A DNA stretch of 9,459 nt from an uncultured Pseudomonadota bacterium (GTDB lineage: Bacteria > Pseudomonadota > Gammaproteobacteria > Methylococcales > Methylomonadaceae): assembly GCA_903931355.1 (NCBI GenBank), contig CAIZCB010000350.1, positions 1-9,459 on the forward strand. Direction: 5' to 3'. The translations under genes and the position numbers were made by a program. The notes beneath the pieces are model-generated. The model did not search any database and was not told where the DNA came from. It saw only the letters and a list, made by a program, of their open reading frames with translations. Positions 1 through 6,704 of the stretch are shown one piece after another; within the stretch, counting starts at the first letter, position 1, and every line of letters starts with the position of its first letter.

Positions 1-693
1 ATTACGGATAGAAATGCTGCTTGTTCGTAGAAATGGATTTGTCGCTAATTCTTGAGACAGTGTGCTCGGCAGCGTTGAGGTATTTGTCGCTCGTAATTTC
101 TCAACTTCAGTGGTTCTTCTGTTTAAATCTGTGTTGTTTGGGTCGACGGATAAAGCGAACTTGCTGTTGCTCAATGTATATTCATGCGCACAATAAATCT
201 TAGTATCGGTCGGTAATTGTTTAATTCGCTGTAGTGATTGCCACATTTGTTCAGCACTACCTTCAAATAATCGACCACAGCCTAAAGAAAACAAGGTGTC
301 GCCACAAAATAATGCTTGGCTTTCTGCACAGTAGAAGACTATGTGGCCTGATGTGTGGCCGGGTGTAGCAATTACTTTGATGGTTTGTTTCCCCAGTTGG
401 ATTTCGTCATTGTGATTGACCGCAATGTCTATTCCTGGAATTCGATGTTGATCAGCTTCAGCAGCGATTATTTTGCAGTTAGTTAGTTGCTTAAGCCGCA
501 GATTAGCGCCAACGTGGTCGTTATGGTGGTGAGTATTGAAAATGTAATCCAGTTGCCAGCCTTGTGTGCTTAAGGCGGCGATTACCGGTTCTGCGATAGC
601 TGGGTCAACTGCCGCTGTTTTACCGCTGACAGGCTCGTGAAGCAGATAAATGTAATTATCTGCCAGAACCGGTAACTGTAGAATTTCCAACAT
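1..693 (-). CDS. gloB: Hydroxyacylglutathione hydrolase (glyoxalase II), C-terminus cut by window edge
   Basis: Hydrolyses S-lactoylglutathione to D-lactate and glutathione, the second step of methylglyoxal detoxification in the cytoplasm. Translating the minus strand from the ATG at 693-691 gives 231 residues with no stop before position 1, so the end of the gene lies outside the window; family members are about 255 residues, so roughly 25 are missing. The metallo-beta-lactamase metal ligands are all visible: H55, H57, D59 and H60 in THHHNDH, then H113 in TPGHTSGH, D132 in CGDTLF and H170 in CAHEYTLSN. The C-terminal glyoxalase II domain signature follows, with SVDPNN at about 182-187 and NPFLR near 219-223, which separates it from generic MBL hydrolases. 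It begins 8 bp after the dxs stop and has no clear Shine-Dalgarno sequence, so it is probably read through from dxs. The family assignment is secure; its link to the hopanoid genes is only positional. Confidence 0.93.
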   Translation of the reverse strand, partial: MLEILQLPVLADNYIYLLHEPVSGKTAAVDPAIAEPVIAALSTQGWQLDYIFNTHHHNDHVGANLRLKQLTNCKIIAAEADQHRIPGIDIAVNHNDEIQLGKQTIKVIATPGHTSGHIVFYCAESQALFCGDTLFSLGCGRLFEGSAEQMWQSLQRIKQLPTDTKIYCAHEYTLSNSKFALSVDPNNTDLNRRTTEVEKLRATNTSTLPSTLSQELATNPFLRTSSISIRN

Positions 694-701
694 GGGGGCT
701 T

Positions 702-2564
702 TTAGCCTAGAACTTTCTCAATTCTCGCCAAAATCCCTTTCACATCGAGCTCACAAATTTCCAACAACTGCTCACGACTCCCTTGTTCAACAAAGCGATC
801 CGGTAAGCCGATGTTCAAAGCAGGCATCAAAATTGAGTTAGCTTGTAAAAATTCATTGACTGCCGCGCCCGCGCCACCGGCGATGACGTTTTCTTCCACA
901 GTGACAAGCACATCATGGCTTTTCGCCAATTCCAAAATCAGTGCTTCGTCTAAAGGTTTGATAAAACGCATATTGACCACAGTAGCGCCTAATTGCTTAC
1001 CGACTTCCAACGCTGGCGTTACCATGCTACCCCAAGCCAAAATCGCAATTCGACTGCCTTGGTGACGAATTTCTGCTTTACCAATTGCCAATTCGCTTAA
1101 CGCTGGATCAATCACCGAGCCAGGACCTTTACCGCGCGGATAACGCACAGAAGCAGGGCCTTTATGTTTAAAACCAGTAGTTAACATCTGGCGACATTCA
1201 TTTTCATCCGCCGGCGCCATAATCAGCATGTTCGGAATACAGCGCATATAGCTGTAATCAAAACTACCGGCATGCGTTGGACCATCAGGCCCTACCAAAC
1301 CAGCGCGATCTAAAGCAAACAACACATCCAAATCTTGCAAAGCGACGTCATGAATTAACTGATCATAAGCGCGTTGCAAAAAGGTCGAATAAATCGCCAC
1401 AACAGGTTTAGCACCTTGACAGGCTTGACCTGCGGCCAATGTCACCGCATGTTGCTCAGCAATCGCCACGTCAAAATAACGGTTTGGAAAGCGTTGAGAA
1501 AATTCCACCAAGCCCGAACCTTCACGCATTGCTGGCGTGATACCCAATAAACGCTCATCTTGTTCCGCCATATCGCACAACCAACGACCAAACACTTCGG
1601 TATAAGTCGGGTGTGGTGACGGTGCGGCTTTCGGCAAACTGTCTTTGCTTGGATCAAAAGCCGGTACACCGTGATAAGCCAGTGGGTCTTTCTCTGCGGG
1701 CGCGTAACCTTTACCTTTTTTAGTCACCACATGCAAAAACAAAGGCCCTGAAATATCCTTCAAGTTTTCCAAGGTTTCGACCAGCATCTCGACATCATGA
1801 CCATCAATCGGGCCAAAATAATTAAAGCCCAATTCCTCAAACAAAGTCCCCGGCACTATCATGCCTTTAACATGTTCCTCGGTTTTACGCGCCAACTCCC
1901 ACACGCTCGGCATTTTACTCAACGCTTTTTTACTTTCTTCGCGCACTGACGAATACAGCTTGCTCGACAACACTTTGGTCAGATAATTATTCATCGCGCC
2001 CACGGGTGGCGAGATTGACATATCGTTATCGTTCAAAATCACCAGCAAATTGGCATTAACGTCACCAGCGTGATTCATGGCCTCAAACGCCATGCCGCCG
2101 GTAATACTGCCATCACCAATAATCGCCACCATGCGTTTATCTTCACCGCGCAGCTGTGAAGCAATCGCCATGCCCAAAGCGGCACTGATTGAGGTGCTGG
2201 AGTGACCCACGCCAAAGGCATCGTATTCACTCTCATCACGGGAAGGGAAGGCCGACACACCGCCCAAGGTACGAATGGTTGGCATCCGATCTTTACGACC
2301 GGTCAAAATCTTATGCGGATAAGCCTGATGCCCCACATCCCACACCAACTGATCGACAGGGGTATTAAACACATAATGCAAAGCCACGGTCAGCTCAACG
2401 GTGCCCAGTCCAGCGGAGAAGTGACCGCCGGAAATGCTGACGGTGTGCGTCAAATAATTACGCAGTTCCTCAGACAGCTGAAGCAACTGGTCTTTTGATA
2501 AGCCGCGAACGTCAGCGGGGCTGTTGATGTCTTTTAGTAATGGGTATTCGTTGCTTAAAGTCAT
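702..2564 (-). CDS. dxs: 1-deoxy-D-xylulose-5-phosphate synthase
   Basis: Thiamine-diphosphate enzyme that condenses pyruvate with glyceraldehyde 3-phosphate, the first and often flux-controlling step of the MEP isoprenoid pathway. The 620-residue length is normal for the family. Visible motifs: H48 in [14 protein letters not shown]; the TPP/Mg motif GDGSITGG at 150-157 ending with the asparagines of LNDND (177-181); catalytic E370 in [13 protein letters not shown]; the substrate-site loop [13 protein letters not shown] at 419-431, with D427 and H431; VRYPRG at 473-478; and the C-terminal transketolase-like domain with [11 protein letters not shown] near 556-566. This pattern is specific for Dxs rather than transketolase or pyruvate dehydrogenase E1. 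The ATG at 2564-2562 lies 2 bp after the copD stop and has no strong Shine-Dalgarno sequence, so coupling to copD is likely. In this place the gene probably supplies isoprenoid precursor for squalene and hopanoids. Whether it is the only dxs in the genome cannot be seen here. Confidence 0.97.
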   Translation of the reverse strand: MTLSNEYPLLKDINSPADVRGLSKDQLLQLSEELRNYLTHTVSISGGHFSAGLGTVELTVALHYVFNTPVDQLVWDVGHQAYPHKILTGRKDRMPTIRTLGGVSAFPSRDESEYDAFGVGHSSTSISAALGMAIASQLRGEDKRMVAIIGDGSITGGMAFEAMNHAGDVNANLLVILNDNDMSISPPVGAMNNYLTKVLSSKLYSSVREESKKALSKMPSVWELARKTEEHVKGMIVPGTLFEELGFNYFGPIDGHDVEMLVETLENLKDISGPLFLHVVTKKGKGYAPAEKDPLAYHGVPAFDPSKDSLPKAAPSPHPTYTEVFGRWLCDMAEQDERLLGITPAMREGSGLVEFSQRFPNRYFDVAIAEQHAVTLAAGQACQGAKPVVAIYSTFLQRAYDQLIHDVALQDLDVLFALDRAGLVGPDGPTHAGSFDYSYMRCIPNMLIMAPADENECRQMLTTGFKHKGPASVRYPRGKGPGSVIDPALSELAIGKAEIRHQGSRIAILAWGSMVTPALEVGKQLGATVVNMRFIKPLDEALILELAKSHDVLVTVEENVIAGGAGAAVNEFLQANSILMPALNIGLPDRFVEQGSREQLLEICELDVKGILARIEKVLG

Positions 2565-2566
2565 AA

Positions 2567-4195
2567 TCAGTACAAGGGTTCAAGATAGAACATCAGAATG
2601 ACGCCGATTTGGAATAAGGCGAATACTGAAATAAAACCGGCAATGTTTTTGCCAGGCGAGTCGAGTTTAAGTTCAAGCCAGCGACCGCAAGCGAGAATCA
2701 GTGAGAACACACCCATTAGCGTGTGACCCACTTGGATTAAAAAGGCGGTTTTCGCTTCAAAGCCAACATGCGAATGCGCCAATAACATCATGCCGCCGAA
2801 TGCTGCTAACAGAGGAAATACATAGGGCAGGGCGCCTTGGTTATTGTTAATTCGAGCGCGAACTTCGATTAAACCTAAAACAAATACCAACAAGGTGGCA
2901 ATCCGATGTTGCAGGATTTCGCCGTTGTTGAAGGTGCTTTCCCAAAAACCAATCGGACCCAATGGCCAGCTTTCAGCATCACTGCGGAAAAACAAGAATA
3001 TGCCCAAGGCCATAAAGCCAACAGGCCAAAATCTTGCCCAGCGTTGGAAACGGCTAGAGTAAGACAACATGGCGAAAAAGCTCATGCTTGCCAAGAAAAT
3101 CCCAGAGATGTTGTGATTGTAATCAGACCACGCTGTGGCTGCTTCTGATGGGATTTGACCAACAATCGCTACCCTACCTGCTTCGCCTGCAATCAATGCT
3201 TCATGAGTTGGTGATTCCCAACGTGGAATGCGTGGGTGGAACATGTTTAATACTTCTTCCCAAGTCGCGGTTAAATGAGGAATATCCACCGCTGGAGGTT
3301 GTGAAGCAAGGCTGGCCGCTGTAAACAGAATAGTCAGCAAAATTAAAGTTTCAGCTTCGATGTAATAAGGAACGCGAGCGGTAAGGCTGTATAGGCTGCC
3401 AGTTGCAAAGTATTTTTCAACCGCTTGACGATTTAACCAAGCAAAGCCTAAAGCCAAGCCCATCATAATGATTTTCACGGTGAGTAAATTACCGTAGCCA
3501 GCGCCGATAAAGCCTTGGAAAGTACGGATGTAATACCAAGCTAATGGTGTACCCGTTACCAATAAGGCAATCACTGCCGCAACACCCAATACAGAGAAGC
3601 GTTTTAGCAATAACGGCCAGATTTCAACGGCAATCGCATTGCGTTTTTTCAAGCCCCATAAAGCTAGGATTTGGAAAATGCCACCAACCCAAGTCGCTGC
3701 AGCAATTTGATGGCTGACAGTTAAAGTCATCAATAAACCGCGATCCTCTAAACGGCTTGCTCCGTGTACCAACCAAGCAGCAGAAACCACTACAGGAATG
3801 ATAATTAAGCTAGCGACTACCCAGTGTTGTTTAGAACGAAGATTGTTTTTTAGCGCGTATTTAATGAATAAAAATAAAACAAAGGCAAAGCTGGCGCGCG
3901 CTAAACCGGCTTGAAATTGCACGGTATTAAAGAATGCCGGAAATGGTGATTTGCCTAAAGTAACGGTCATTAACCAGATTTTTAAGCCAATTTTTGATAA
4001 TTGGGTGACGACTAATGCTTTGCTGCCGAAATGAATCAAATTGGCAGTTTTATCCAGCAAAGCGTTGTTATAGTTTTCGTCTGTCCAAGGGCGCAGAACA
4101 AATAAGCCCCACAACAAACCGCCGATGACGATGGAATAGAATGTAAGATCGACGCCGCCGATCAGTGAATCAAGATAGTTGGCAATGCCTTCCAT
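2567..4195 (-). CDS. copD: CopD-family copper membrane protein with extended C-terminal membrane module
   Basis: Predicted inner-membrane protein of the CopD/YcnJ group, thought to move copper across the cytoplasmic membrane with periplasmic CopC as partner. The 542 residues are dominated by hydrophobic helices; by eye I count about 13-14 candidate membrane spans. The CopD-domain core lies near residues 155-300 and carries the typical [12 protein letters not shown] stretch (H162, W169, G171, G172). A mainly hydrophilic segment at about 300-360 follows, then a second group of about six helices with conserved-looking histidines: H361, H430 in EILQHR, H474 and H476 in LLAHSHVG, and H491 in VGHTL. 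This makes it longer than the roughly 300-residue classical CopD. The ATG at 4195-4193 is 5 bp downstream of the copC stop, and only 2 bp separate its TGA from the dxs start. Transport direction and metal are inferred from the family; copper import is the usual proposal for CopC-CopD pairs. Confidence 0.85.
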   Translation of the reverse strand: MEGIANYLDSLIGGVDLTFYSIVIGGLLWGLFVLRPWTDENYNNALLDKTANLIHFGSKALVVTQLSKIGLKIWLMTVTLGKSPFPAFFNTVQFQAGLARASFAFVLFLFIKYALKNNLRSKQHWVVASLIIIPVVVSAAWLVHGASRLEDRGLLMTLTVSHQIAAATWVGGIFQILALWGLKKRNAIAVEIWPLLLKRFSVLGVAAVIALLVTGTPLAWYYIRTFQGFIGAGYGNLLTVKIIMMGLALGFAWLNRQAVEKYFATGSLYSLTARVPYYIEAETLILLTILFTAASLASQPPAVDIPHLTATWEEVLNMFHPRIPRWESPTHEALIAGEAGRVAIVGQIPSEAATAWSDYNHNISGIFLASMSFFAMLSYSSRFQRWARFWPVGFMALGIFLFFRSDAESWPLGPIGFWESTFNNGEILQHRIATLLVFVLGLIEVRARINNNQGALPYVFPLLAAFGGMMLLAHSHVGFEAKTAFLIQVGHTLMGVFSLILACGRWLELKLDSPGKNIAGFISVFALFQIGVILMFYLEPLY

Positions 4196-4200
4196 AATAC

Positions 4201-4560
4201 TTATTTGGGTTGTTTAACAAAAAAACGTAACAGGTCTTCGCTTAAATGACCGTCAGCAGCGAATATTTTTAATTTGATAGCGTATTCGCCTGGCGCTAAA
4301 GCGGGTAAATGCAGAGTTACTTGACCGGCAGTTTCACCTAAAGTCGCAGTGATAGACTGCATGACATCGCCAGCGCTCACTAAAAATACTTCGGATAAAT
4401 CTAATTCAACTTTAGAGTTAAACGATAATGCTACTTCGCTAGCCTGATTAACCGGCACCGGATTAAGTTTTAACGAGTTGTGAGTAACAACCGCGTGGCC
4501 AAAGCTAGTTTGGCTGGCGAGTAAACAACTGATCAATACAAGGTGTTTTAAATATCGCAT
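4201..4560 (-). CDS. copC: Periplasmic copper-binding protein CopC, single Cu(II)-site type
   Basis: Small exported copper chaperone of the CopC/YobA family. The 119-residue product starts with a short signal peptide (MRYLKHLVLISCLLASQTSFG) whose predicted cleavage after G21 exposes H22 as the mature N-terminus. Known CopC proteins bind Cu(II) through the N-terminal histidine plus an Asp and a His of a late DxH motif. Here D103 and H105 in AADGHLSEDL, mature residues 82 and 84, fit that site. The Met/His-rich Cu(I) segment of two-site CopC proteins is absent, as in most family members. The rest looks like the beta-sandwich domain, with NPVPV near 33-37 and PALAPGEYAIKL at 86-97. The start is 3 bp after the hpnO stop with only a weak upstream AAGAAA. 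Its pairing with the following copD is the classical CopC-CopD arrangement. The signal cleavage site is predicted by eye. Confidence 0.9.
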   Translation of the reverse strand: MRYLKHLVLISCLLASQTSFGHAVVTHNSLKLNPVPVNQASEVALSFNSKVELDLSEVFLVSAGDVMQSITATLGETAGQVTLHLPALAPGEYAIKLKIFAADGHLSEDLLRFFVKQPK

Positions 4561-4563
4561 AGT

Positions 4564-5949
4564 TTATTTCTTATTTTTCAAAGCATGGCTGGCAAGGTTT
4601 TTACCCAGTGTCCAGATTGAACCTGTGACGTTGTGAGTGTCAGCGATGGTTTTGTCAAAAGAATCAACAATCCAGTCGCGATCTTTTTGAGTTAAATTTA
4701 ATGGTGGCAATAGTTTGACTACATTCATGCCATGACCTGCCACTTGGCTTAGAACGCGGTGTTCTTTAAATAGCGGAATAGTGATCATTTGGCAGAATAA
4801 GCCTTTATTAGCCGCTTCCAACATCGCCCAAGCCGCTTTTAGTGACAAGCTTTTGGGTGATTGGAATTCAATCGCAATCATTGAGCCTTTACCACGCGCT
4901 TCCTTGAGGAACTCATATTTGCTACTCATCGCATTGAGAGTAGAAATGATGTCTTCACCGACTTTAGCGCTGTTTTCGACCAGTTTTTCTTCGTGAATGA
5001 CGTGCAAACTGGCTAAACCAGCCGCCATGGCCATATTGTTTTTCGAGAAGGTTGAGCCATGAACCACGGCACGATCCATACGATTAAATACGGTGTCCAT
5101 GATTTTGGTGGTCATAGCAACACCGCCCACAGGGACAAAGCCACCGGATAAAGCTTTCGCCATTAAAATCATATCTGGCTTAACGCCCCAATGGTCAATC
5201 GCCCAGAATTTACCGGTACGGCCAATGCCGGTTTGAATTTCGTCAGCCACAAACAAAGTGCCGTATTTTTTGCATAAACGTTCAACTTCAGGAAGGTAGT
5301 TGTCGTCTGGAATGTTGACGCCTTTGCCTTGAATCGGCTCCACGATAAATGCCGCAACATCTTTGCTGCTCAGGGCTTGTTCTAGTGCTTCAAGGTCGTT
5401 GAATGGCACCGATGAGCAATGTGGCAATAGTGGGCCAAAACCTTCACGGAAAATTTCTTCGCCGTTAAGTGATAGCGAGCCCATGGTTAAACCGTGATAA
5501 CCGTGTTCGCAGTAAACAATCCGAGGACGTTTAGTGGTGTAACGAGCAAATTTAATTGCAGCTTCTACCGCTTCGGTGCCGGAGTTGCAAAAGAACATTT
5601 TGTCTAAGTTATCCGGTGTAGTAGCCAGCACTTCTTTTGCCAACAAACCGCTGAGCAAAGACACGTCCATTTGTACTAGATTTGGCAATTCTAGGGTTAA
5701 GGTTTCTTTGAGGGCGTTAATCACGGTTGGGTGATTACGGCCAATCGCGAACACGCCAAAACCGCTCAACAAATCCAGATATTCGTTGTTATCTTGATCG
5801 TAAAGGTATTGGCCGATGGCTCTTTTGTAATTTCTGTCATAACCGATGGTGCGTAATACGCGCACCATCTGGTTGTTGAGATATTGCTCGTGTAAATCGA
5901 ATTTTTCGTCGAAATGCTCAGTAAAAAGATCAGCAATGCTAAATGACAT
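4564..5949 (-). CDS. hpnO: Hopanoid biosynthesis aminotransferase HpnO (class III, PLP-dependent)
   Basis: Class III aminotransferase. Orthologues in hopanoid loci (HpnO, genetically characterised in Rhodopseudomonas) install the C-35 amine that yields aminobacteriohopanetriol from a ribosylhopane-type aldehyde. The 461-residue protein shows the PLP fold: CNSGTEAVEAAIK at 121-133 for phosphate binding, EHGYHG at 148-153, D236 in VADEIQTGIGRTG to hold the pyridine nitrogen, Schiff-base K265 in MAKALSGGFVPVGG, and GSTFSKN at 298-304. Sequence alone would also permit an acetylornithine or ornithine-type aminotransferase. The HpnO call rests on the adjacent hpnG and shc and on the long N-terminal segment before the first PLP motif. 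The ATG at 5949-5947 is preceded by a good GAGGT site, the best ribosome binding site in the window. The stop is 3 bp before copC. Confidence 0.88.
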   Translation of the reverse strand: MSFSIADLFTEHFDEKFDLHEQYLNNQMVRVLRTIGYDRNYKRAIGQYLYDQDNNEYLDLLSGFGVFAIGRNHPTVINALKETLTLELPNLVQMDVSLLSGLLAKEVLATTPDNLDKMFFCNSGTEAVEAAIKFARYTTKRPRIVYCEHGYHGLTMGSLSLNGEEIFREGFGPLLPHCSSVPFNDLEALEQALSSKDVAAFIVEPIQGKGVNIPDDNYLPEVERLCKKYGTLFVADEIQTGIGRTGKFWAIDHWGVKPDMILMAKALSGGFVPVGGVAMTTKIMDTVFNRMDRAVVHGSTFSKNNMAMAAGLASLHVIHEEKLVENSAKVGEDIISTLNAMSSKYEFLKEARGKGSMIAIEFQSPKSLSLKAAWAMLEAANKGLFCQMITIPLFKEHRVLSQVAGHGMNVVKLLPPLNLTQKDRDWIVDSFDKTIADTHNVTGSIWTLGKNLASHALKNKK

Positions 5950-6002
5950 TTGATACCTCGAGTTGTTTGGTTATTGATCGCTTTTGATGGGGGACAAAAA
6001 CG
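5950..6002 (-). promoter_or_regulatory. hpnG-hpnO spacer with strong ribosome binding site for hpnO
   Basis: This 53-bp spacer is the only real gap in the gene run. On the minus strand it ends with GAGGTATCAA directly before the hpnO ATG. GAGGT, at 5955-5959, is a good match to the anti-Shine-Dalgarno sequence at a normal distance and supports the chosen hpnO start. A TTGTCC, then 17 nt, then ATAACC could be read as a very poor sigma-70 pair. I do not claim a promoter from it. No terminator-like hairpin with a T tract is visible. Confidence 0.6.
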
Positions 6003-6704
6003 TCAAAAATTAACGAAAGCGTTTAGTTGCAGAGCAACGGTTTTTAGGGTTTTTTGGGCGGCATTAAAATGCAGTCCGAGTTTGATCAAGCTGGGAATTT
6101 CCCACGGATGGCTGATTAGGTAGGTCAGTAATCGAGTTAATACTACTTGGCCGTTATCATTCAATGAATGAGCGATTGCATTCGGTAAGTTCATCGATGC
6201 AGGGTCGGCAATTGCACGAATCGCCACAAAAGCTAAACCATTGGTTTGTGCTAGTTCCGCAATCGCACCACTTTCCATATCTAAAGCGATTGCGCCGGTT
6301 TGTTGGAAAATTTGCTGTTTTTCCTGACTGCTTGCGACTAACTGTTTGCTGGCGGCTAAGTTTGCAGCGCTTAAGCTTAAACTAGGGCTTAATAGCTGGT
6401 GTAAGTGCTTAATCCAGTCAGCGTCTGAGTTGAAATGCTGATTGTCTGATTTTATGCCGGAAGCTAAAACTAAATGACCAGGTTTCAAATCAGGTGATAA
6501 TGCGGCAGCACAGCCCCAACTGATTAAATGTGTTGCACCTTGGTTAATCAGATTTTGGGTTGCGCGTTCAGCGTTGATAGGACCTGCACCGGCAAAGCAC
6601 AATAAAATCTTTTCGCTGATTGCAACGCAATCACCCAGAGCCGGTTTTGCGCGGGTCAGGGTGCTTACTTCTTCCGGTAGGGCGACGACAATGCCTATGA
6701 TCAC
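6003..6704 (-). CDS. hpnG: Hopanoid-associated phosphorylase HpnG
   Basis: Member of the PNP/MTA-SAH nucleosidase superfamily found in hopanoid loci. HpnG releases adenine from adenosylhopane, giving phosphoribosylhopane or ribosylhopane on the way to bacteriohopanepolyols; it acts in the cytoplasm or at the inner membrane. The 233-residue product starts MIIGIVVALPEEV, as in this superfamily. It has GAGPINAERAT at 39-49 for phosphate or ribose contact, ISWGCAAAL at 61-69, LDMESGAIAELA at 141-152 with the ribose-binding M143/E144 pair, and AIRAIADPA at 161-169, where D167 matches the catalytic Asp of nucleosidases. The start codon is GTG (6704-6702) and overlaps the shc TGA as GTGA. No ATG alternative keeps the conserved N-terminus. 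Context with shc and hpnO favours HpnG over a housekeeping MTA/SAH nucleosidase. The adenosylhopane-forming HpnH gene is not adjacent. Confidence 0.92.
   Translation of the reverse strand: MIIGIVVALPEEVSTLTRAKPALGDCVAISEKILLCFAGAGPINAERATQNLINQGATHLISWGCAAALSPDLKPGHLVLASGIKSDNQHFNSDADWIKHLHQLLSPSLSLSAANLAASKQLVASSQEKQQIFQQTGAIALDMESGAIAELAQTNGLAFVAIRAIADPASMNLPNAIAHSLNDNGQVVLTRLLTYLISHPWEIPSLIKLGLHFNAAQKTLKTVALQLNAFVNF
6701..6704 (-). other. GTGA stop-start overlap joining shc and hpnG
   Basis: Plus-strand bases TCAC read as GTGA on the minus strand: the TGA ends shc and the GTG starts hpnG, sharing two bases. No good Shine-Dalgarno sequence precedes it (the upstream minus-strand bases are GAATTGGCAAAACA). 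Translation of hpnG therefore probably depends on ribosomes ending on shc. Confidence 0.85.

Noticed and set aside
21..203. Plus-strand open frame of 60 codons at the left edge
   Set aside because: It lies antisense to the gloB C-terminal domain, whose metal ligands and NPFLR motif are intact; the plus-strand product has no recognisable features.
702..2564. dxs as a recently acquired gene because it appears slightly richer in G+C than neighbours
   Set aside because: I counted only a few 60-base lines (about 48-55% in dxs versus 35-48% in shc); this is too small a sample, and highly expressed genes often differ in codon choice.
2844..3324. Several plus-strand open frames of 70-80 codons opposite copD, and similar ones opposite dxs, hpnO, hpnG and shc
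   Set aside because: They are antisense to well-supported genes, have no ribosome binding site or family motif, and their products look like random basic sequence.
4564..5949. Acetylornithine or ornithine aminotransferase instead of HpnO
   Set aside because: No arginine or ornithine genes are adjacent, while hpnG and shc are directly upstream; class III motifs alone cannot decide, but context favours HpnO.
5950..6002. Sigma-70 promoter in the hpnG-hpnO spacer (TTGTCC, 17 nt, ATAACC)
   Set aside because: The -10 box is a poor match and such pairs arise by chance; only the ribosome binding site is supported.
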